NCBI GenBank assembly: GCA_030649945.1
Contig: JAUSFE010000071.1
Location: 62,001 to 126,000, forward strand
DNA from: Dehalococcoidia bacterium
Lineage (GTDB): Bacteria > Chloroflexota > Dehalococcoidia > SM23-28-2 > RBG-16-64-32
DNA length: 64,000 bases
Reading direction: 5' to 3'
In this document: positions 16,106 through 25,178 of the stretch, piece by piece
Numbering within the stretch: position 1 is the first letter of the stretch
Layout of the letters: every line of letters begins with the position of its first letter
Notes under the pieces: model-generated
What the model was told of the DNA's origin: nothing
What the model saw: the letters and a program-made list of their open reading frames with translations, nothing else
Database searches by the model: none
Position numbers and translations under genes: made by a program

Positions 16106-16972
16106 TCAGCTATCCTTCGCCGGTATCTCGCGCCTGGCGGCCGGCCCGCCCTGGCCGTCGCCGCCCCCCTGTCGCTGCAGGAACATGCTGATGAGGTCGA
16201 TGGGAATCGGGAAGACTACTGTGCTGTTCTTCTCAGACGCTATCTCGGTCAACGTCTGCAGGTAGCGCAGTTGCAGTGTTGCAGGCTCAGCCGCCATCAC
16301 CGCTCCGGCCTCTGCCAGCCGTTTGGAGGCCTCGAACTCTCCCTCGGCGTGAATCACCTTTGCGCGCCGCTCGCGCTCGGCCTGGGCCTGGCGGCTCATG
16401 GCGTTGATCATTTCGGCCGGCAGGCTCACGTCGCGCACCTCGACGATGGTGACCTTGATCCCCCACGGCTCCGTAGCCTCGTCAATAATCTGCTGGAGCC
16501 TCTGGTTCAGGTCCTCCCGCTTGCTCAGGAGTTCGTCCAGCTCAGACTGGCCCAGCACGCTGCGCAGCGTCGTCTGCGCCACCAGGGCCGTGGCCCGGAT
16601 GTAGTCCATCACCTTCACCACGGCGTCCTCCGGGTTGACCACCCGGAAGTACACCACCGCATCAACCTTCACCGTGACGTTGTCCTTGGTGATCACGTCC
16701 TGGCGCGGCACGTCCATGGTCACGATGCGCAGGTCCACCTTCATCATCCTCTCCACGAAGGGCAGGATGAAGAACAGGCCGGGGCCCCGCGCGCCCACCA
16801 GCCGGCCGAGGCGGAAGATGACCCCGCGCTCGTACTCTTGCACAATCTTGACCGCGAACGGGAACAGGGGGATGGCCATGATGTACCCGAAGGCGGTGAG
16901 GACGCGCGCCAGTAAGTTGGTCCCGGGGGCGCCCCCCATCTGCGGGGCGTCCAACGGCGATCTGTCTGACAT
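16106..16972 (-). CDS. Slipin/stomatin family SPFH protein
   Basis: A membrane scaffold of the SPFH (prohibitin homology) family, 288 aa. One hydrophobic N-terminal segment (about 22-45) anchors it. The SPFH core runs from about 45 to 215 ([24 protein letters not shown]), followed by a helical Ala/Glu-rich oligomerisation region and a Gly-rich tail. The partner nfeD lies 3 bases upstream on the same strand. In bacteria and archaea, slipin and NfeD protease are typically paired, and the protease can cut the slipin C-terminus. Confidence 0.95.
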   Translation of the reverse strand: MSDRSPLDAPQMGGAPGTNLLARVLTAFGYIMAIPLFPFAVKIVQEYERGVIFRLGRLVGARGPGLFFILPFVERMMKVDLRIVTMDVPRQDVITKDNVTVKVDAVVYFRVVNPEDAVVKVMDYIRATALVAQTTLRSVLGQSELDELLSKREDLNQRLQQIIDEATEPWGIKVTIVEVRDVSLPAEMINAMSRQAQAERERRAKVIHAEGEFEASKRLAEAGAVMAAEPATLQLRYLQTLTEIASEKNSTVVFPIPIDLISMFLQRQGGGDGQGGPAARREIPAKDS

Positions 16973-16975
16973 TTG

Positions 16976-18334
16976 CTACTCTCCTTCCGGCTGCGGCTTT
17001 CTTACTTTGAGCTTGAGTCCGCTGATCTCCGTGATTACCACTTGCTCGCCCGCCTGCACCTCCCCGTCTTCCACTTCCGCCTGCCAGTACTCCCCGTCCA
17101 GCATAACGAACCCGGAGGGGTTGAGCGCGGAGCGCGCTACCGCCATCCTTCCCACCACCGTTTCCGCCCCCACGAGCGCGGGCATATGCCGTATGCGCAC
17201 TATGTTGACGACCACGAACACGACAAACGCTGCGAGGGCCGCGGCGAGCGAGAATACCAGCCAGGGCGAGACCTGGAACCCCGGCGGGTTATCGCTCGTC
17301 AGCAGCAGGCCGCCCAGCACCAGCGCCACCGCCCCGCCGATGCCCAGTATCCCCTGGCTGGTGACAAACATCTCCAGCCCGAACAGGACGAAGGCGAAGA
17401 GGATGAGCGCCACGCCGGCCCAGTTGAAGGGCAGCACGCTGAGCGCGAAGAACCCCAGCAGCAGGGAGATCACCCCGAAGACGCCGGGGAAGATCGCCCC
17501 CGGGTGGATGATCTCAATGAACAGCGCCAGCGAGCCCAGCGAGAGGAGCAGGAAAGCGATGTTCGGGTCGGCGATGATGTCCAGGAAATCCTCGATGAAG
17601 TTGCGGTTGTTGTACACCACCGCCGCGCCGGCCGTGCGGATGGTAACACGCTGCCGGCCGTCCAGTTCCACGCTGCGCCCGTCCACGGAGCGCAGCAGGT
17701 CATCGAGGTCCGGGGCGACGAGGTCAACGACGTGCAGGGCGGCGGCCTCGGTCGCGCTCGCGGATACGCTCTCGCGGACGGCGTCCTCCGCCCAGTCGGC
17801 GTTGCGGCCGTACCGTTCGGCCAGGCTGCGGATCAGGGCCACGGAGTCGTTGGTCACCTTGTCGTTCAGCGGGCCCTCTATCTCCTCGCCGCCGCTGCCC
17901 ACGGGGTGCGCGGCGCCGATGCGCGAGGTGGGCGCCATCGCCGCCACGGGTGCTGCCTCCGTGATGAACGTGCCGGCGGAGGCGGCCTGCGCCCCGGCGG
18001 GCCACACGTAGACCGCCACCGGCACACGCGCGGCCAGGATGCGCTTGACAATCTTGTTCATGGAGCTGAGCAGGCCCCCCGGCGTGTCCAGCCGGATCAC
18101 CACCAGGGCCGCCTCGTCCTCCTCGGCCGCGTCCAGGCCGCGGTCGACGTAGCGCTCCATTACGGGGTTTACCACCCCGTCTGTCGTCAGCACGTGCACG
18201 GCGCCCGGCGGCGCGTCCGGGCCGCCGGAGCAGGCGAAGATGAGACCGCCGAGGAAGAGAGCAAGCAGCGCCGCGCCTATCCGTAGCCCCCTGGCTGGCC
18301 GGGGTGCAGAATCTTCGTCCATTGGCGATCGCAT
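16976..18334 (-). CDS. nfeD: NfeD-type membrane serine protease (long form)
   Basis: A ClpP-class membrane protease of 452 aa that partners slipins. An N-terminal hydrophobic segment ends in a lipobox-like LIFAC (Cys35), so it may be a lipoprotein or signal-anchored. The catalytic domain spans about 45-230, with probable nucleophile S119 in ASAGT and general base K159, matching the Ser/Lys spacing of the archaeal 1510-N protease. Four or five membrane helices follow (about 255-375), then a C-terminal OB-fold. The long form with a protease domain is complete here. The operon order is nfeD-slipin. Confidence 0.94.
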   Translation of the reverse strand: MRSPMDEDSAPRPARGLRIGAALLALFLGGLIFACSGGPDAPPGAVHVLTTDGVVNPVMERYVDRGLDAAEEDEAALVVIRLDTPGGLLSSMNKIVKRILAARVPVAVYVWPAGAQAASAGTFITEAAPVAAMAPTSRIGAAHPVGSGGEEIEGPLNDKVTNDSVALIRSLAERYGRNADWAEDAVRESVSASATEAAALHVVDLVAPDLDDLLRSVDGRSVELDGRQRVTIRTAGAAVVYNNRNFIEDFLDIIADPNIAFLLLSLGSLALFIEIIHPGAIFPGVFGVISLLLGFFALSVLPFNWAGVALILFAFVLFGLEMFVTSQGILGIGGAVALVLGGLLLTSDNPPGFQVSPWLVFSLAAALAAFVVFVVVNIVRIRHMPALVGAETVVGRMAVARSALNPSGFVMLDGEYWQAEVEDGEVQAGEQVVITEISGLKLKVRKPQPEGE

Positions 18335-18349
18335 CTACTGAGCAGCCCG

Positions 18350-18355
18350 ATTATA
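18350..18355 (-). promoter_or_regulatory. -10 element for nfeD-slipin
   Basis: TATAAT on the minus strand lies 15 bases before the nfeD ATG. The -35 region is weak (TGCCTG). Confidence 0.5.
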
Positions 18356-18384
18356 CGCCCGCGCCGGCGATACAGGCATCTGGT

Positions 18385-18413
18385 TTGAATGGGCCTGGGG
18401 GCGATGCTAGAAT
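18385..18413 (+). promoter_or_regulatory. Promoter of the histidine operon
   Basis: TTGAAT (18385-18390), a 17-bp spacer and TAGAAT (18408-18413), preceded by TGC (extended -10). The leader to the hisZ ATG is about 20 bases, too short for a histidine attenuator. Confidence 0.7.
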
Positions 18414-18440
18414 GACCACATCCCTGGGAGATATGTTCGA

Positions 18441-19694
18441 ATGAGTGAATCAATGCGCTGCCGCGGCATGACAGACATGCTGCCCGAAGATACGATGCGC
18501 TTCCGCCGCGTTGAGGAGGCGTTCCGGCAGGTATGCCTGGGCTGGGGCTACGCGGAGGTCCGGACGCCAACCCTGGAGCGCCTGCACCTCTTCACCGCCG
18601 CCGGCACGCTCTCCCCGCAGATGCTGGAGCGCGTATACTCGTTCCTGGACTGGGACGGCTGGAGCGGCGAAAGGGTGGTGCTGCGACCGGACTCCACCAT
18701 CCCGGCGGCGCGCCTGTACACGGAACGCCTCGCAGGCCTGCCGGCTGCCAAGCTCTGCTACGTGCAGAACGTCTTCCGCTTCGCCCAGGGTGACGAGTCA
18801 CGCGAAGATTGGCAGTGCGGCGTGGAGCTCATCGGCGACACGCAGCCCCAGGGCGACGTGGAGCTGATCCTGATGGCCTGCGAGACCCTGCAGGCGCTGG
18901 GCCTTTCCGCCGGCGTGAAGCTGTCCGACCCCGGCATCCTGCGCGCGATCCTGGTGAAAGGCGGGTTCAGCCTTCCCGAGCAGATCCGCCTCTACGACCG
19001 TGTCCTCGACGGCGACCTGGCCGCCCTGGGCGAGGTGCAGGAGCGTGTCCCCGGGCTGTCCCCCTCTCTCAGCGGCCTGCTCACGGTGGAGGGGGAGGCG
19101 ACCGAGTATCTGGATAACCTGAGGAGCGCGCTCGTGACGGAGGTCCCGGAGATCGCCAGGCCGCTGGACGAGCTGAGCGCCGTGTCCAGGGTGCTCACCC
19201 AGATCGGCGTCTCTCACCGCATCGCTCCCCTCCTCGTGCGCAACTTCGAGTACTACACCGGGCCGGTCTTTCACCTCGACGTCGCCGGCCGGAAGGTGGG
19301 CGGCGGCGGCCGCTACGACGCCCTCATCTCGCTTGTCGGCGGCGATACCGTCCCGGCTTCCGGCTTTGCCCTGGAGATCGATCAGATCGCCGCCCTGCTG
19401 ACAGCGGAAGCTGCGCCGGAGCAGGCGGCGGTAAACATCGTCTGTGCGGCCGCGAACGGCCTGGACCTGGGCGCGGCCTTCGCGCTGGCGCTGGCGCTGC
19501 GGGCCGCGGGGCGGCGCGTGGCCGTGATGGCCGGCGCCAGCGGCTCGTCCCGCCACCGCGCCGTGCTTGCCGGCAGGCAGGTGGTCGTCGCCGGCGGCGA
19601 GTTCATCCTCAGCGGCGATGGCGGGAAAGAGCGGCGCCTCACCCGGGTGGCGGATGTGGTGCGGGCGGTCGCCGGGTCCGCCTCAGGCGGATGA
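18441..19694 (+). CDS. hisZ: ATP phosphoribosyltransferase regulatory subunit HisZ
   Basis: A catalytically inactive histidyl-tRNA-synthetase paralogue that binds and activates short-form HisG in the first step of histidine synthesis. It has 417 aa. The class II synthetase fold is visible (VVLRPDSTIPAARLY as motif 2, GGGGRYDALI as motif 3), followed by an anticodon-binding-like C-domain from about residue 325. Being the first gene of the his operon and adjacent to hisG argues for HisZ over HisS. The stop overlaps the hisG start as ATGA. The last codons (SASGG) are encoded by the palindrome at 19677-19691. Confidence 0.93.
   Translation: MSESMRCRGMTDMLPEDTMRFRRVEEAFRQVCLGWGYAEVRTPTLERLHLFTAAGTLSPQMLERVYSFLDWDGWSGERVVLRPDSTIPAARLYTERLAGLPAAKLCYVQNVFRFAQGDESREDWQCGVELIGDTQPQGDVELILMACETLQALGLSAGVKLSDPGILRAILVKGGFSLPEQIRLYDRVLDGDLAALGEVQERVPGLSPSLSGLLTVEGEATEYLDNLRSALVTEVPEIARPLDELSAVSRVLTQIGVSHRIAPLLVRNFEYYTGPVFHLDVAGRKVGGGGRYDALISLVGGDTVPASGFALEIDQIAALLTAEAAPEQAAVNIVCAAANGLDLGAAFALALALRAAGRRVAVMAGASGSSRHRAVLAGRQVVVAGGEFILSGDGGKERRLTRVADVVRAVAGSASGG
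19677..19691. repeat. 15-bp palindrome at the hisZ/hisG junction
   Basis: TCCGCCTCAGGCGGA. It encodes the final residues of HisZ and supplies the A of the hisG start codon. Confidence 0.8.
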
Positions 19695-21121
19695 TCAAGC
19701 TCGCCCTCCCCGCCGGAGATCTGCGCGCGCCGCTGGCCGATCTCCTGGCCGGCGCGGGCCTCCGCGTGGAGGGATACGGCGAGGGCTCGCGTTCTTACCG
19801 GCTGGCCGTGCGCGGCCGGTCCGCCTCAGGCGGAGTGACCGTGCGCGTGTTCCGGGAGAAGGACATCCCCATCCAGATAGCGCTGGGCAACTATGACCTG
19901 GGCGTCTGCAGCATCGCCTGGGTCAGGGAGATGCAGGTCAAGTTCCCGGAGCAGCCTCTCGTGCCGCTCTTTGACCTCAAGCTGGGGCCGGCGCAGATAT
20001 ATGCCGGCGCCGCGCTTTCCGCGGTGACCGGACTGCCGGGCCTCGCGTCCCTCGCCACCGTACGCATCGCCAGCGATTACCCGAACCTGGCGGAGGCGTT
20101 TGCGCGGGCGGCCCGCCTGCCCGCCTACCGCATCCAGGCCGTCTGGGGGGCCGCGGAAGCCTACCCGCCTGAGGACGCGGACGTGGCCGTGATTGCCGCC
20201 GCGGGAGAGGACCACCTGCGGGACCACGGCCTGACGCCTCTGTTCTGCCTGCTGGAGAGCTCAGCGTGGCTCATCGCTAACGCCGGCGCCCTGGCGCGCA
20301 AAGACCTCGGCCCCGTCCTCGGACCGCTCGTTTCCGGGGGCGCCGCGAACGGGGGCGCCGCGAACGGCGGCGGCGTCCTGCGCCTGCCGCCCCCGCTGGC
20401 CGCGGCCGCTCGGGGGCCCCTGCCGGCTCCCGGGCGCGCTGCCGTCCGCCTGGCCGTGCCCGATGGGCACCAGCAGCGCCACGCCGTAGAGGCGCTGCGC
20501 GCCGCCGGCCTGGAGCTGCCCGGCTACGGCGAATCGCCCGCGCTGCGCCGCCCGCCCAGCCCGCTGCCCGGGGTCGAGGTGAAGGTCATCCGCCCGCACG
20601 ATATGCCTCAGCTCATCGCCACGGGCGAGCTGGACCTGGCCATTACCGGCCGCGACTGCTTGAACGAGCACCTGTACAGCTTCCCTGCCAGCCCCGTGGA
20701 GGAGGTGATCGACCTCCAGCGCGGGCAGTACAACCTCTCCGCGGTGGTCAGCGCGGACCTGCCGGCCGGCACCATCGATGAGGCGCTGGACCTCTGGCGC
20801 TCCGCAGGCAGGGCCGCCGTGCGCATCGCCGCCGAGTTCCCCGCGACGGCCGACCACTACGCCCGCAGCCGCCACTTCTGGCGCTACCAGATCATCCCCA
20901 TCGCCGGCGCTTCGGAAGGCTTCGTCCCGGAGGACGCCGACCTGCTCATCGAGGGCACCGAGACGGGCAAAACGCTCGCCGAGAACAAGCTCAAGGTGAT
21001 CGACCTCCTCTACCGCTCCACCACCTGCGTCATCGCGCGCAAGGACAGCCGCCCGGGCCCGGTGCTGAAGCAGCTCCTGGGCGCCCTGCGCCGCGCTGCC
21101 GGGGCGGCGCCCGGCGTCTGA
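19691..21121 (+). CDS. hisG: ATP phosphoribosyltransferase HisG, tandem two-domain form
   Basis: HisG condenses ATP with PRPP in the first histidine step. The product has 476 aa, about twice a short HisG, because two HisG-like domains are fused (about 1-200 and 250-460). They are joined by an Ala/Gly/Pro linker that includes a duplicated GGAAN unit (216-225). The C-half keeps the PRPP-loop-like EGTETGKTLAEN (421-432), while the N-half has AAGEDHLR there. The N-half keeps RIASDYPNL (125-133), while the C-half reads RIAAEFPAT. RxxDMP/RxxDIP segments occur in both. One active site may therefore form per pair. The palindrome at 19820-19834 adds residues near 43-48. Confidence 0.9.
   Translation: MIKLALPAGDLRAPLADLLAGAGLRVEGYGEGSRSYRLAVRGRSASGGVTVRVFREKDIPIQIALGNYDLGVCSIAWVREMQVKFPEQPLVPLFDLKLGPAQIYAGAALSAVTGLPGLASLATVRIASDYPNLAEAFARAARLPAYRIQAVWGAAEAYPPEDADVAVIAAAGEDHLRDHGLTPLFCLLESSAWLIANAGALARKDLGPVLGPLVSGGAANGGAANGGGVLRLPPPLAAAARGPLPAPGRAAVRLAVPDGHQQRHAVEALRAAGLELPGYGESPALRRPPSPLPGVEVKVIRPHDMPQLIATGELDLAITGRDCLNEHLYSFPASPVEEVIDLQRGQYNLSAVVSADLPAGTIDEALDLWRSAGRAAVRIAAEFPATADHYARSRHFWRYQIIPIAGASEGFVPEDADLLIEGTETGKTLAENKLKVIDLLYRSTTCVIARKDSRPGPVLKQLLGALRRAAGAAPGV
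19820..19834. repeat. 15-bp palindrome inside hisG, flanked by 9-bp direct repeats
   Basis: TCCGCCTCAGGCGGA lies between two copies of CCGTGCGCG (19806-19814 and 19839-19847). The copies are 33 bases apart, so the insertion equals 11 codons and keeps the frame. Confidence 0.75.
20336..20365. repeat. Two tandem 15-bp units in the HisG linker
   Basis: GGGGGCGCCGCGAAC is repeated twice in phase and encodes GGAAN twice. It lies in the interdomain linker of the tandem HisG. Confidence 0.75.
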
Positions 21122-21148
21122 TACAATTTTTCCCAGGGACTCGTCTTT

Positions 21149-21907
21149 ATGCCGCCACTGGCCATTCACACTGCTATCGCGAAAGAGGTCGCAGACCGCC
21201 TGCAGCTCGCGCTCCTGGACTCGCAGCGCGGCGATCTGTACCTGGGCGCGACAGCGCCGGACATCCGCGTGATGACGCGCTGGGAGCGTGAGCGCACGCA
21301 CTTTTTCGACCTCCGTTGCTTCGATGAGCAGAGCGGCGTCAGCGGGTTCTTCAGCGCCTACCCTGCCCTGGCCGACCCCGCCGCCCTCAACGCCGCCACT
21401 GCCTCCTTCGTCGCCGGCTACCTCAGCCACCTGGTCACCGACGAGACGTGGATCAGCACCATCTACCGTCCCTTCTTCGGAGAGCGCTCGGCGCTGGGCG
21501 GCACCCTGCGCGCGAACGTCATGGACCGCGCCCTCCAGTTCTCGCTGGATGCGGAACGCCGGGGCGATAGCGACCTTATGGTCCACGTGGTGGAGGCGGT
21601 GGCGCGTTCCGCCCTGGACCTGCAGATCGATTTCATTGACCGCGAGACGCTGCGCAGCTGGCACCGGCTCATCATCGATTTCGTGAACCAGCAGCCGGAC
21701 TGGGACCGCTTCCGCGACCGGGCGGCGCGGCACCTGAAGGAGGCGGGGTTCGAAGGCGCCGACGACGTCGAGGAGATGACGCGGTCCCTGCCGGACCTGG
21801 TGGACGAGACCCTCCGCTATCTTCGCCCGGAGATCGTCCGGGAGTGCCTGCAGGACTCCACCCAGCGCTGCGTGGGCGCGATCAAGGAATATCTCGCGTG
21901 CGCATAG
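21149..21907 (+). CDS. Zinc-dependent phospholipase C-like protein
   Basis: A 252-aa, mostly helical protein with the histidine/aspartate pattern of the zinc-dependent phospholipase C-like superfamily: an early His (IHTAIA), GATAPDIR near 34, ERTHFF near 48 and GYLSHLVTDETW near 89. The natural substrate in bacteria is unknown. No signal peptide is seen, so it is probably cytoplasmic. It lies inside the his operon between hisG and hisD, and its end overlaps the hisD start by 10 bases. Its link with histidine synthesis may be only co-transcription. Confidence 0.8.
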   Translation: MPPLAIHTAIAKEVADRLQLALLDSQRGDLYLGATAPDIRVMTRWERERTHFFDLRCFDEQSGVSGFFSAYPALADPAALNAATASFVAGYLSHLVTDETWISTIYRPFFGERSALGGTLRANVMDRALQFSLDAERRGDSDLMVHVVEAVARSALDLQIDFIDRETLRSWHRLIIDFVNQQPDWDRFRDRAARHLKEAGFEGADDVEEMTRSLPDLVDETLRYLRPEIVRECLQDSTQRCVGAIKEYLACA

Positions 21908-23241
21908 TCGCCGGCGCCGCCGAGGCCCGCCGGACGTTGCTCCGCCGCGCCCCGCTGGACGAACCCGACCTGCCCGCCGCCGTGCGCGAGACCATCCGCC
22001 GCGTCTTCGGCGCGGACCTGGACGCGGGCGCGGTTGTGGAGCGCATCCTCTGGGACGTGCGGCGTGAGGGAGAGGCGGCCGTCCGCCGTTACAACGAGCA
22101 GCTCGACGGCGTGTCGCCGGCCGGCTCGGAGCTGCCGCTTCTGGTATCGCCGGCGGAGATACGGACGGCGTACTCGCAGGTCGAGCCCTCGCTCGTCGGC
22201 GCGCTGCGCACGGCCGCGAGCCGCATCCGCGATTACCATGAGCGGCAGCTGGCGCACTCCGCCCGGAGCTTCGAGGAAGACGGCCTCGGGCAGATAGTGA
22301 CGCCGCTCCGCCGCGTGGGCCTCTACATCCCGGGCAACACCGTCGTCTACCCCTCGACTCTCTTGATGATGGCCGTGCCGGCGCGGGTCGCGGGGGTGAA
22401 AGAGGTCGTCGTCGCCACGCCGGTCGCCCCGGACGGGTCCGTCTCGCCGCTGAAGCTGGTGGCGGCGGACATCGCCGGCGTTGGCCGGGTGTTCCGGGCG
22501 GGCGGCGTCCAGGGCATCGCGGCGCTGGCCTACGGCGCGGGGCCGGTCCCGAAGGTGGACAAGATCTGCGGGCCGGGAAACATCTTCGTCACCCTCGCCA
22601 AGAAGAGGCTGTACGGGGAGGTGGGCATCGACGGCATCTTCGGCCCGTCCGAGACCGTCGTGGTCGCGGACGCAGCGGCCGACCCGGAGCTGGTCGCCGC
22701 CGACCTGCTCGCGGGCGCCGAGCACGATGAGCTGGCGACGGCCATCCTCATCACCGACTCACCGGAGCTGGCGCAGGCGGTCCAGGCAGCCCTCGAGCGC
22801 GATGTGGACTCGCTGGCGCGGGCCGGCGTCGCCAGGGCCAGCCTCGATGCCCGGGGTGGCGCCGTCGTCGTCGAATCTATCGCAGAGGCGGCGGAACTGG
22901 CCGGAGAGTTCGCGCCCGAGCATCTGTGCCTGCACGTCCAGGATGTGGACCGCCTGCTGGAAGAGGGGCTGAGCGCCGGCTGCCTCTTCGCCGGGGCGTA
23001 CTCCGTGGAGTCCATCGGGGACTACACGGCCGGCCCCAGCCACGTCATGCCCACGGGCGGCAGCGCGGCCTACGCATCGCCCCTGGGAGTGCAGGACTTC
23101 CTGAAGGTGACGAGCCTGGTGCGCCTGGACCGGCGTATGGCGGAGGAGATTGGCCCGGCCGCCGCCGCCATCGCCCGCGCGGAGGGCTTTACCGGCCACG
23201 CGAGAGCGATCGAGAGCCGGATCAAGGGTCGTGCGCGATGA
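21898..23241 (+). CDS. hisD: Histidinol dehydrogenase
   Basis: HisD carries out the last two oxidations to L-histidine, using NAD+ and a zinc ion. It has 447 aa from GTG 21898, chosen because it overlaps the previous stop and places MRIVAGAAEAR at the N-terminus. Family motifs are complete: LYIPGNT, AGGVQGIAALAYG, CGPGNIFV, GPSETVVVAD, AEHDE (zinc ligand His), EHLCL and GPSHVMPTGG. Its stop overlaps the hisC start as ATGA. Confidence 0.97.
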   Translation: MRIVAGAAEARRTLLRRAPLDEPDLPAAVRETIRRVFGADLDAGAVVERILWDVRREGEAAVRRYNEQLDGVSPAGSELPLLVSPAEIRTAYSQVEPSLVGALRTAASRIRDYHERQLAHSARSFEEDGLGQIVTPLRRVGLYIPGNTVVYPSTLLMMAVPARVAGVKEVVVATPVAPDGSVSPLKLVAADIAGVGRVFRAGGVQGIAALAYGAGPVPKVDKICGPGNIFVTLAKKRLYGEVGIDGIFGPSETVVVADAAADPELVAADLLAGAEHDELATAILITDSPELAQAVQAALERDVDSLARAGVARASLDARGGAVVVESIAEAAELAGEFAPEHLCLHVQDVDRLLEEGLSAGCLFAGAYSVESIGDYTAGPSHVMPTGGSAAYASPLGVQDFLKVTSLVRLDRRMAEEIGPAAAAIARAEGFTGHARAIESRIKGRAR

Positions 23242-24356
23242 CGGACGGCCGCCGGGCGCACGACATCCGCCGGCTGGTGCGGCCGCACCTGCTGGAGCTG
23301 CCGGGCTACGAGCCCGTGGAGCCCGTTGACGTGGTGGCGCAGCGGCTGGGCATCCCGGAAGACCGCATCGTCAAGCTGGACGGTAACGAGAACCCGTACG
23401 GCCCATCGCCGAAGGTGGCTGCGGCGCTTGGCGCCTTCGGCTCCTACCACCTCTACCCGGACCCTGCCCAGCGCCGCCTGCGCCGGGCTGTGGGACAGTA
23501 CGTGGGCGCGGACCCAGAGCAGATAGTGCTGGGCAGCGGCTCCGACGAAATGCTGGACCTGGCCGCGCAGCTATTCCTCTCTCCCGGCGACACGATGGTC
23601 AACGCACCGCCCACGTTCGGCATGTACGACTTCCTGGGCGCCGTGTATAACGCCCGCGTCGTGCAGGCGCCACGCCGGGAGGACTTCGGCCTGGACCTGC
23701 CGGCTCTGGAGGCTGTCCTCCGCAGCGGCGCCCGGCTCCTCTACCTGGCAGCGCCCAACAACCCGACGGGTAACCCCCTGCCCCGCGAGCAACTCGAGCG
23801 CCTGCTGCGCTATGACACAGCGGTTGTGCTGGACGAGGCTTACGCCGAGTTCGACGGTGAGAGCGCGGTGGACCTGGTGGCCCAGCACGATAACCTCATC
23901 GTCGTGCGCACGTTTAGTAAGTGGGCCGGGCTGGCCGGAATGCGGGCAGGCTATGCGGTCTTGCCGCCGCCGCTCGTGGACATCGTCTGGAAGGTCAAGA
24001 TCCCGTATAACCTGAGCGTGGCCTCCGAACAGGCGATACTGGCCAGCCTGGACGATAGGGAGACGCTGAAAGAGCATGTCCGGCTTATCACCGAGGAGCG
24101 CGTACGCCTGTCCGCCCGCCTGGCACAACTGCCCTGGCTGCGGCCGTATCCTTCAACGGCCAATTTCATCCTGTGCGAGGTGCGCGGCGTGCCGGCTGTG
24201 CACGTGCGTGACCAGCTGCGGAAGCGCGGTATCATGATCCGCTATTTCGATACCCCCAGCCTGCGGAACTGTGTGCGCATCAGCATCGGCAAGCCGGAGC
24301 ACAGCGAGCGCCTGACGGATGCTCTGCGGGAGATCGGAGCCGGTGTTGCCGGGTAA
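23238..24356 (+). CDS. hisC: Histidinol-phosphate aminotransferase
   Basis: A PLP-dependent class I/II aminotransferase forming histidinol phosphate. It has 372 aa from ATG 23238. DGNENPYGPSP is near 48, GSGSDE is at 99-104, NNPTG is at 174-178, D199 contacts the cofactor pyridine, and K228 in TFSKWAGLAG is the Schiff-base lysine. Longer upstream frames lie inside hisD and are rejected. The C-terminus overlaps hisB by 14 bases. Confidence 0.97.
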   Translation: MTDGRRAHDIRRLVRPHLLELPGYEPVEPVDVVAQRLGIPEDRIVKLDGNENPYGPSPKVAAALGAFGSYHLYPDPAQRRLRRAVGQYVGADPEQIVLGSGSDEMLDLAAQLFLSPGDTMVNAPPTFGMYDFLGAVYNARVVQAPRREDFGLDLPALEAVLRSGARLLYLAAPNNPTGNPLPREQLERLLRYDTAVVLDEAYAEFDGESAVDLVAQHDNLIVVRTFSKWAGLAGMRAGYAVLPPPLVDIVWKVKIPYNLSVASEQAILASLDDRETLKEHVRLITEERVRLSARLAQLPWLRPYPSTANFILCEVRGVPAVHVRDQLRKRGIMIRYFDTPSLRNCVRISIGKPEHSERLTDALREIGAGVAG

Positions 24357-24942
24357 CCGGGCTGCCCGCATCGAGCGCAAGACGCGCGAGACCCAGATCT
24401 CCCTGAGCCTGGACCTGGACGGCAGCGGGCGCTACACCGTGTCCACCGGCATCGGCATGCTGGACCACCTGCTGGAGTCGCTCGCGCGGCATGCCCTCTT
24501 CGATCTGGACGTCCAAGCCACTGGCGACATCGAGCGCGACCCGCACCACCTGATCGAGGACGTGGGCATCGTCCTGGGGCGTGCGCTGGACCAGGCCCTG
24601 GGCGAGCGCCGGGGCATCGTCCGCTTCGGTCAGGCGATCGTGCCAATGGACGAGGCGCTGGCCCTCGTCGCCGTAGACCTGGGCGGCCGCGGGCACGCCA
24701 GCATCGACCTCGAGTTCGACCGAGAGCTGATCGGCCAGCTGCCCGCGGAGAACGTCGAGCACCTGCTCGCGGGCTTCGCCCAGGAGGGGCGCCTCAACCT
24801 CCATGTGCGTCTACTGGCCGGCGCCAACGATCACCACCGCGCGGAGGCGGCGTTCAAGGCGCTGGCCCGCGCCCTGAGCGCGGCCGTGCGCATCGACGAG
24901 CGCCTGGCCGGCGAAGTCCCGAGCACGAAGGACGTTCTTTAG
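24343..24942 (+). CDS. hisB: Imidazoleglycerol-phosphate dehydratase
   Basis: A manganese-dependent dehydratase of histidine synthesis, 199 aa from GTG 24343 (TTG 24346 is an alternative). Metal-binding repeats are present: GMLDHLLESLARH (near 38-50), DPHHLIED (66-73) and NDHHRAE (162-168). It is the single-domain form without a phosphatase. The his cluster ends here. hisH, hisA, hisF and hisIE are not in the window. Confidence 0.97.
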   Translation: MLPGNRAARIERKTRETQISLSLDLDGSGRYTVSTGIGMLDHLLESLARHALFDLDVQATGDIERDPHHLIEDVGIVLGRALDQALGERRGIVRFGQAIVPMDEALALVAVDLGGRGHASIDLEFDRELIGQLPAENVEHLLAGFAQEGRLNLHVRLLAGANDHHRAEAAFKALARALSAAVRIDERLAGEVPSTKDVL

Positions 24943-25178
24943 TAGGGGCGCAGCACGCGCCGGTCCCGGCCGTCTGAGCCGCATGGTCTTGACCTGATGA
25001 AGGCGTGATGACGGACGGGATGAGCCGTGCTCGTTCGGGCGCGCCGTCGTCCCTCGCTCGCGGGTCTGCCCCACCCCAGATCCTTCGCGAAGCTGCGCAG
25101 AGCCACGTTGCAGATGTCGTCGCGCTCAGGATGACAGACGGGATGGTGCCGCGCTCAACGTACCGCGAGATTCTGCGG
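24943..25178. repeat. Repeat block after hisB, including element copy D
   Basis: GTAGGGGCGCAGCAC (24943-24957) opens the block. The core of the 220-bp element follows (about 25036-25164: CGCTCGCGGGTCTGCC, CCTTCGCGAAGCTGCGC, then GCGCTCAGGATGACA). Both termini of the element are missing or unrecognisable, so copy D is a decayed fragment. No gene is seen. Confidence 0.7.

Noticed and set aside
18441-19694. Histidyl-tRNA synthetase
   Set aside because: Its position at the head of a his operon, overlap with hisG and divergent motif 2 favour HisZ.
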